From assembly GCF_030161635.1 (NCBI RefSeq), contig NZ_BSUO01000001.1, forward strand, positions 3,763,199 through 3,827,198: DNA of 64,000 bases, read 5' to 3'. Positions 57,538 to 64,000 of the stretch are shown piece after piece (position 1 is the first letter of the stretch; each line of letters begins with the position of its first letter). Both the position numbers and the translations under genes were made by a program. This stretch comes from Mobilicoccus caccae. GTDB lineage: Bacteria > Actinomycetota > Actinomycetes > Actinomycetales > Dermatophilaceae. The notes beneath the pieces are model-generated. The model was not told where the DNA came from. It did no database searches and saw nothing but the letters and a program-made list of their open reading frames with translations.

Positions 57538-59538
57538 GTGAACAGGCTCCAGAAATGGGTCTATGGGAACTGGTCCGTTCCCGTCGTGTCCGGCGTGCTC
57601 ATCATCATCTCGTTCGCCCTCCAATGGCTAGGCGGGGGTGTCGCCAACCTCACCGTCAGCCCGCAGTGGTGGCTGGACGCCGGCGCCCACGGCACGCATG
57701 CCAGCGCGGTCTTCACCCTCGGGGACGTCTTCATGATCGCCGCGGCCACCGTCGCCGGCTACGGAATCGTACTCAAGGCGGTTCGCGCGCTGATCGCCAA
57801 GGTCATCGGCATCGACCTGCTGGTGTCGGTCGCGGCCATCGGCGCTGTCATCATCGGCAACTTCTGGGAGGCCGCGGCGGTCACGTTCCTGTTCGCGATC
57901 GGCCACGCCCTGGAAGCTGCCACCTTGAACAAGACGCGTTCGGCACTGGCGGAACTGGTCGCTGTCGCCCCGGATTCCGCGACCGTCGTGCGCGACGGTC
58001 AGCAACAGGAGGTTCCTGCCGCGCAGGTGAGAATGGGCGAGATCGTGCTGGTCAAGAACGGCGCGAAGGTCCCCGTCGACGGGCAGGTCGTCTCGGGTAC
58101 CGGCGCCATCGATGAGGCATCGATCACCGGCGAGTCGATCCCGGTGGAGAAATCCAAGGGCGGACAGGTCTTCGCCGGCACCGTCTCCCGCGGCGGTTTC
58201 CTGCAGGTGCTGGCCACCGGCATCGGTGCCGATACCACCCTAGCCCGGATCATTCACCGGGTCGAGGAGGCCCAGGACGCCAAGGCCCGCACCCAGGCGT
58301 TCATCGACCGCTTCTCCGGCTGGTACACCCCCGCGGTGATGGTGCTGGCCCTGGCGGCCGGACTGATCTCCGGCGACGTGGTGCTGGCCCTGACCCTGTT
58401 GGTCATCGGCTGTCCCGGCGCCCTGGTGATCTCCATCCCGGTCGCGATCGTGGCCGGCATCGGCCGCGCCGCCCGCAACGGCATCCTGATCAAGGGCGGC
58501 GAATTCCTGGAGACCTCGGCGAAGATCTCCGCGGTCGCCGTGGACAAGACCGGCACCCTGACCGAGGGACGCCCGCAGCTGACCGACGTCGTCGTCCTGG
58601 ACTCGGCGTTGGAGCGCAGCGAGGTGCTGCGCTGGGCTGCCGCCGCTGAGGCCGGCTCCGAACACCCGCTGGCCCGTCCCATCCTGGACACCGCCCAGGC
58701 CGAGGGAGTAGGCCCGCACGGCATCCCCGGCACGGTCACCCCGGTCCCCGGCAAGGGCATCGTGTCCGATGTCGACGGTCGGCGGGTGCTGATCGGTAAC
58801 CCGCCGCTACTACTCCAGTACGGCGTTGTCGATGACGGCAGCGCCGCCCAGGCGGCGGAATCGCTGGCCGCCGAGGGCAAGACGCCGATGATCGTGGCGG
58901 TCGATGACAAGGTGATCGGCGTCGTCGCCGTCGCCGATCAGGTCCGACAGGATGCACCCGAGATGGTCGCCCGCCTGCACCGGGCCGGCGTGGAGAAGGT
59001 GGTCATGCTCACCGGTGACACCCGGCTGGTGGCCGAGGCCATCGGGAAGGCGACCGGGATCGACGAGATCCACGCCTCCCTGCTTCCCGAGGACAAGCTG
59101 GACGTGGTCGCGCAGCTGCAGCAAGAGGGCCACACGATCGCCATGGTCGGCGACGGCGTCAACGACGCCCCGGCCCTGGCCACCGCGAACATCGGCGTGG
59201 CGATGGGGGCGGCCGGCTCGGCCGTAGCCGTGGAGACCGCGGACATCGCCCTGATGGGCGACAACCTGCTCAAGCTGCCGGAAGCTATCGGATTGGCCAA
59301 GCGGACCGTGTCTGTCATGCGGCAGAACATCGCGATCGCCCTGATCACCGTGGTGCTGCTGCTGGCCGGCGTCTTCGCCGGCGGAGTGACCATGTCGATC
59401 GGCATGCTCGTCCACGAAGCCTCCGTACTGGTGGTCATCGCCAACGCGATGCGACTACTGCGCAACGCCCGCGGCTCCACCACGATGCCGAAGAGCGAGA
59501 GGACCACCGGAACAGCGGCGCAACAGGTCAACGCCTGA
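57538..59538 (+). CDS. P1B-type heavy-metal ATPase with CPG membrane motif
   Basis: 666 residues from GTG 57538. Six to eight membrane helices, TGES actuator loop SITGESIPVEKS, DKTGTLTEG with Asp336, [19 protein letters not shown]. The transmembrane metal site reads GCPGALVIS (Cys292-Pro-Gly294) instead of CPC, CPH or SPC. There is no N-terminal HMA domain; that role is probably taken by the separate HMA gene just upstream. Substrate cannot be fixed from the sequence; Zn/Cd-like or Cu/other are possible. Confidence 0.92.
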   Translation: MNRLQKWVYGNWSVPVVSGVLIIISFALQWLGGGVANLTVSPQWWLDAGAHGTHASAVFTLGDVFMIAAATVAGYGIVLKAVRALIAKVIGIDLLVSVAAIGAVIIGNFWEAAAVTFLFAIGHALEAATLNKTRSALAELVAVAPDSATVVRDGQQQEVPAAQVRMGEIVLVKNGAKVPVDGQVVSGTGAIDEASITGESIPVEKSKGGQVFAGTVSRGGFLQVLATGIGADTTLARIIHRVEEAQDAKARTQAFIDRFSGWYTPAVMVLALAAGLISGDVVLALTLLVIGCPGALVISIPVAIVAGIGRAARNGILIKGGEFLETSAKISAVAVDKTGTLTEGRPQLTDVVVLDSALERSEVLRWAAAAEAGSEHPLARPILDTAQAEGVGPHGIPGTVTPVPGKGIVSDVDGRRVLIGNPPLLLQYGVVDDGSAAQAAESLAAEGKTPMIVAVDDKVIGVVAVADQVRQDAPEMVARLHRAGVEKVVMLTGDTRLVAEAIGKATGIDEIHASLLPEDKLDVVAQLQQEGHTIAMVGDGVNDAPALATANIGVAMGAAGSAVAVETADIALMGDNLLKLPEAIGLAKRTVSVMRQNIAIALITVVLLLAGVFAGGVTMSIGMLVHEASVLVVIANAMRLLRNARGSTTMPKSERTTGTAAQQVNA

Positions 59539-59664
59539 CATCGAACCCGCGTAAGCGGCAAACAGGTACCCAGCCGCTACCGCTCCCGGCGCGGGACACA
59601 CCGACAAATTCACAACAACGACCCGAACATCGAAAACGAAAAACGCAACTGGAGGAGAGCAATC

Positions 59665-60090
59665 ATGAACGGAAAGAACTTCACCCTGGGAGACAACGTC
59701 GAGCATTTCACCATCGCGGACGTGGCCCGGGACAACCCCGACTTCCGGAAGGTGCTGTGGACCGGTGAACACGCCCAGATCGTGGTGATGACCATCCCGC
59801 CCGGCGGCCAGATCGGCGACGAGGTCCACGAGCACACCGACCAGATCCTGACCTTCGTCTCCGGCACCGGCGAAGCCGATCTCAACGGCCACACCCACCC
59901 CATCGATGCCGGTGACCAATGCGCGGTACCGGCCGGAGCCCGGCACAACTTCCGCAACACCGGCGACGAGCCGCTGGTGCTCTACACCATCTACAGCCCA
60001 CCGGAGCATGCTGCCGGCGCCGCCTTCGCGACCCGGGAGGAAGCCGACGCCGCCGAAGCCGCCGGTGAGGACGAACCCCCTCGGCTCTGA
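59665..60090 (+). CDS. cupin-domain protein
   Basis: 141 residues. Cupin motif 1 GGQIGDEVHEHTDQILTFVSG (two His and a Glu ligand area) and motif 2 AGDQCAVPAGARHNFRNTG. GGAGG lies before ATG 59665. Third gene of the metal operon, 126 bp after the ATPase; acts perhaps as a metal-binding or detoxifying partner. Its 3' flank is the broken IS1380 copy. Confidence 0.88.
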   Translation: MNGKNFTLGDNVEHFTIADVARDNPDFRKVLWTGEHAQIVVMTIPPGGQIGDEVHEHTDQILTFVSGTGEADLNGHTHPIDAGDQCAVPAGARHNFRNTGDEPLVLYTIYSPPEHAAGAAFATREEADAAEAAGEDEPPRL

Positions 60091-60109
60091 CCCCCATCGT
60101 CACGTTATC

Positions 60110-60888
60110 TAGCCCCGGTCTTTCATGACGGTGCCGACGACGGCATCGCTGCGTGGGGTGAGTCGATGACGGTGCGCGGGTACGACGTTGGGCCGGCTGG
60201 CGCTGCCGGGCTGCGGTTCTCCGGGTCGTGATGTCGTGGGCGGACGGGGGGTCAGGCGGGTTGTGGGATCGCGGCGATGTTGGCGAAGACTGCGACGATC
60301 GCGGCCGCCCATGGCCACGACTCGGGTATCCGCAAGCGTCGTCGGCGGGCGCTGTGAGTCAGCCGGGCTGGGACGTGAAGGAAGCGGTAGCGCAGCGCTT
60401 TCGGCTCACACGCCGCCAGCGACTTCGCGTCTCCGGTCAGTGCGAGGAGCCGGGTCCATGCGGTCAGGTCGGCAGCGATCTGCACCAGCATCAGCCACAC
60501 CCGGTTGATCTCGAACTCCCGCGACGGGAACCGCCCCAGCCCCGAGTCCTTGGCGTGCCGGATCCGGTCCTCGACCCGAGCGTGCGCCCGATGCCGGGCC
60601 TCGAGGAAAGCCAGTTGTCCGGTCGTGGTGTTGGTGACGAAGGCTTGGTAGCGCCAGCCGTCACGTTCCTCGAACAGCGACAGTTGGGCGCCGGGATGGG
60701 GTCGTTCGCGGCGCACGATGACGCGCATTCCGGTCGGCCAGCTGCTCAGGTCCAAGAGCCCGGTGAGCTCGGCGACGTCACCTCCTTCGCGGATCCCACC
60801 GTCGGCGTCCAGTGCCGGGGTCCAGACCTTCTTCGGGACCAGGTCGATGGCGTCGCGGATCTTCTCGGTGACCGCGAAACCCACGCTG
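60110..60888 (-). mobile_element. IS1380-family element, truncated copy (transposase C-terminal part)
   Basis: 779 bp identical in layout and, as read, in sequence to 38213-38991, same orientation; it retains the transposase C-terminal 210 residues (60252-60884 region, SVGFAVTEKIRDAIDLVPKK onward). It is cut at 60888 by an IS3 element whose end TGGATCGCCCCGGGTTCAGT begins there. Confidence 0.92.
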
Positions 60889-61155
60889 GATCGCCCCGGG
60901 TTCAGTGGAGAGCGGGTTGTGCCGGGCCGGTGGTTGTCGGCGCGGTGGTCAGTTCAGCGTAGTAGATGCTCTCGAACTCGACGGGCGGGATGTCGCCGCA
61001 GTATGAGTGCAGGCGGGTGTTGTTGTACCAGTCGACCCATTCGAGGGTGGCGAGCTCGACGGCGTCCAGGCCGCTCCACGGTCCACGACGCCAGATCAGT
61101 TCCTTCTTGTACAGCTTGTTGAGCGCTTCGGCGGCAGCGTTGTCGTAGGAATCAC
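60889..61155 (-). mobile_element. IS3-family element 2, C-terminal half (interrupted)
   Basis: The minus strand encodes the OrfB C-terminus: DSYDNAAAEALNKLYKKELI, then LEWVDWYNNTRLHSYCGDIP and a Thr/Pro tail. It was continuous with 62509-62780 before element 3 inserted; the join restores GSVGDSYDNA. Confidence 0.9.
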
Positions 61156-61186
61156 TGAATCGCACTGGGTCTGATGGAGGCTCGGG

Positions 61187-62038
61187 CTATTGGATTCCGA
61201 CCAGGAGTTGGTCGGTCCGTTTCGTAGCGTAGAACGTCGCCTCGAACTCCGCTGGTGGGACGTCGGCCAGGTAGCCGTGGAGTCGGTCGTGGTTGTGCCA
61301 GTGGACCCAGCTCAGGGTGGCGAGCTCGACGTCCTCGACGGTCCTCCACGGCCGTCTCTCGCGTGCGGGACCGCGGATGAGCTCGGCCTTGTAGTAGCCG
61401 TTCACGGTCTCGGCCAGGGCGTTGTCGTAGCTGTCGCCGACGGTGCCGATCGACGGCACGGCACCGATCTCTGCCAAGCGCTCGCCGTAGCGAATCGACG
61501 TAAATTGACTGCCCGCGTCGCTGTGACACCGCAGACCGGTGAGCTGGGTGCCGCGTGACCAACGGGCCATCTCGATGGCATCGAGGACCATCGTGGTCCG
61601 CATGTGGGATGCGACCCGCCACCCGACGATCGCGCGTGAGTAGGCGTCGATGATGAAGCAGACGTACGCGACGCCGGCCCAGGTCGGCACATAGGTCAGG
61701 TCGGTGACCCACAGCTGGTTCGGCGCGGAGGCGGTGAAGTCGCGGCCCACCAGGTCGGGGTGGCGAGGCACGTCCGGATCGGGCTTGGTGGTGCGGACCC
61801 CCTTGGTGCGCCCGACACCCTCAATGCCTGCGGTGCGCATCAGCCGGGCGACCTGGTCCCGGCCGATGTCGTGACCGCCACGCCGTGCAGCCTTCCAGAC
61901 CTTCCGGGCGCCATAGACCCGATAGTTGTCGTCCCACAGCTGCCGCACGATCGGGCCCATCACCTCATCGCGCTGGGCGCGAGCCGACGGCCGGCGGTTC
62001 TTGAACTCGTAGTAGCTGCTCGGGGCCACCTGCAGCAC
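61187..62038 (-). CDS. IS3-family OrfB transposase of element 3
   Basis: 283 residues from the first in-frame start; frame extends back to overlap OrfA. DDE: Asp in QLWVTDLTYVPT, Asp in GLRCHSDAGSQFTS, Glu in DSYDNALAETVNGYYKAELI. Intact. Confidence 0.92.
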   Translation of the reverse strand: MLQVAPSSYYEFKNRRPSARAQRDEVMGPIVRQLWDDNYRVYGARKVWKAARRGGHDIGRDQVARLMRTAGIEGVGRTKGVRTTKPDPDVPRHPDLVGRDFTASAPNQLWVTDLTYVPTWAGVAYVCFIIDAYSRAIVGWRVASHMRTTMVLDAIEMARWSRGTQLTGLRCHSDAGSQFTSIRYGERLAEIGAVPSIGTVGDSYDNALAETVNGYYKAELIRGPARERRPWRTVEDVELATLSWVHWHNHDRLHGYLADVPPAEFEATFYATKRTDQLLVGIQ

Positions 62039-62109
62039 GCTGCAGATGAGCTCGACCCCCAGACGCCGGCCCGCGACGACATCATCGCGGTTGACGTCGA
62101 TGAACGCGG

Positions 62110-64000
<1,891 letters not shown>

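Noticed and set aside
60252..60884. Separate 210-residue gene
   Set aside because: It is the C-terminal part of a truncated IS1380 transposase, fused to nothing at its 5' side.
60902..61165. Separate 87-residue transposase gene
   Set aside because: It is one half of IS3 element 2; the first residues are made by the end of element 3.

Overview
The DNA is high-GC with GC-rich codon use. Its families (DUF222/HNH endonuclease, NarL-type two-component pairs, FCD-type GntR, many DUF-type membrane proteins) point to an actinobacterium, most likely of the order Micrococcales. This is inferred from family content; no rRNA or tRNA gene lies in the window.

Layout. (1) 1-2950: the 3' part of iolD and a transaldolase-like gene, an inositol-catabolism fragment on the minus strand. 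(2) 3485-9107: a compact lasso-peptide locus in the order cyclase, split B protein (B1 recognition element, B2 leader peptidase), six small precursor genes, ABC ATPase and ABC permease. Precursors 3/5 and 4/6 are duplicates with identical predicted cores. (3) 9238-16465: two NarL-type response regulator/histidine kinase pairs flank a three-gene ABC transporter (ATPase and two permeases), a layout typical of peptide sensing and immunity. (4) 16545-38062: ordinary accessory chromosome: HNH protein, dehydrogenase and acetyltransferase pair, HxlR/NADPH oxidoreductase, an AlbA_2 (Schlafen-like) ATP-binding protein, a membrane molybdoenzyme, RecQ, DinB, VOC, a GntR/MFS/lactate-dehydrogenase locus, two TetR genes with clear operators, and a MazEF-like toxin-antitoxin pair. 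(5) 38213-60888: an island bounded by two same-orientation IS1380 copies that share 779 bp. It holds McrBC, a predicted 887-residue SF2 helicase-sigma-70 fusion, an HTH regulator, a Fic protein, a CopA-like ATPase decapitated by an IS3 element, capsid-region prophage debris, a Crp/Fnr regulator, an HMA chaperone, a CPG-motif P1B ATPase and a cupin. (6) 60110-64000: nested insertion sequences (IS3 into IS3 into IS1380, with IS110 at the right edge).

Most unusual content. The helicase-sigma fusion at 46294-48956 joins a complete SF2 helicase core (TGAGKT, DECH, SAT, QRLGR) to sigma regions 1.2, 2 and 4 in one polypeptide beside a type IV restriction operon. I do not recognise this as a described system. 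The lasso locus with six precursors and two duplicated cores is the second highlight.

Sequence quality. Seven otherwise intact genes are each broken by exactly one missing base in a run of four or five G/C, and each becomes full length when one G/C is restored. These are most simply read as homopolymer under-calls, so I annotate the affected genes as whole genes and flag each site. The helicase-sigma fusion depends on one such repair.
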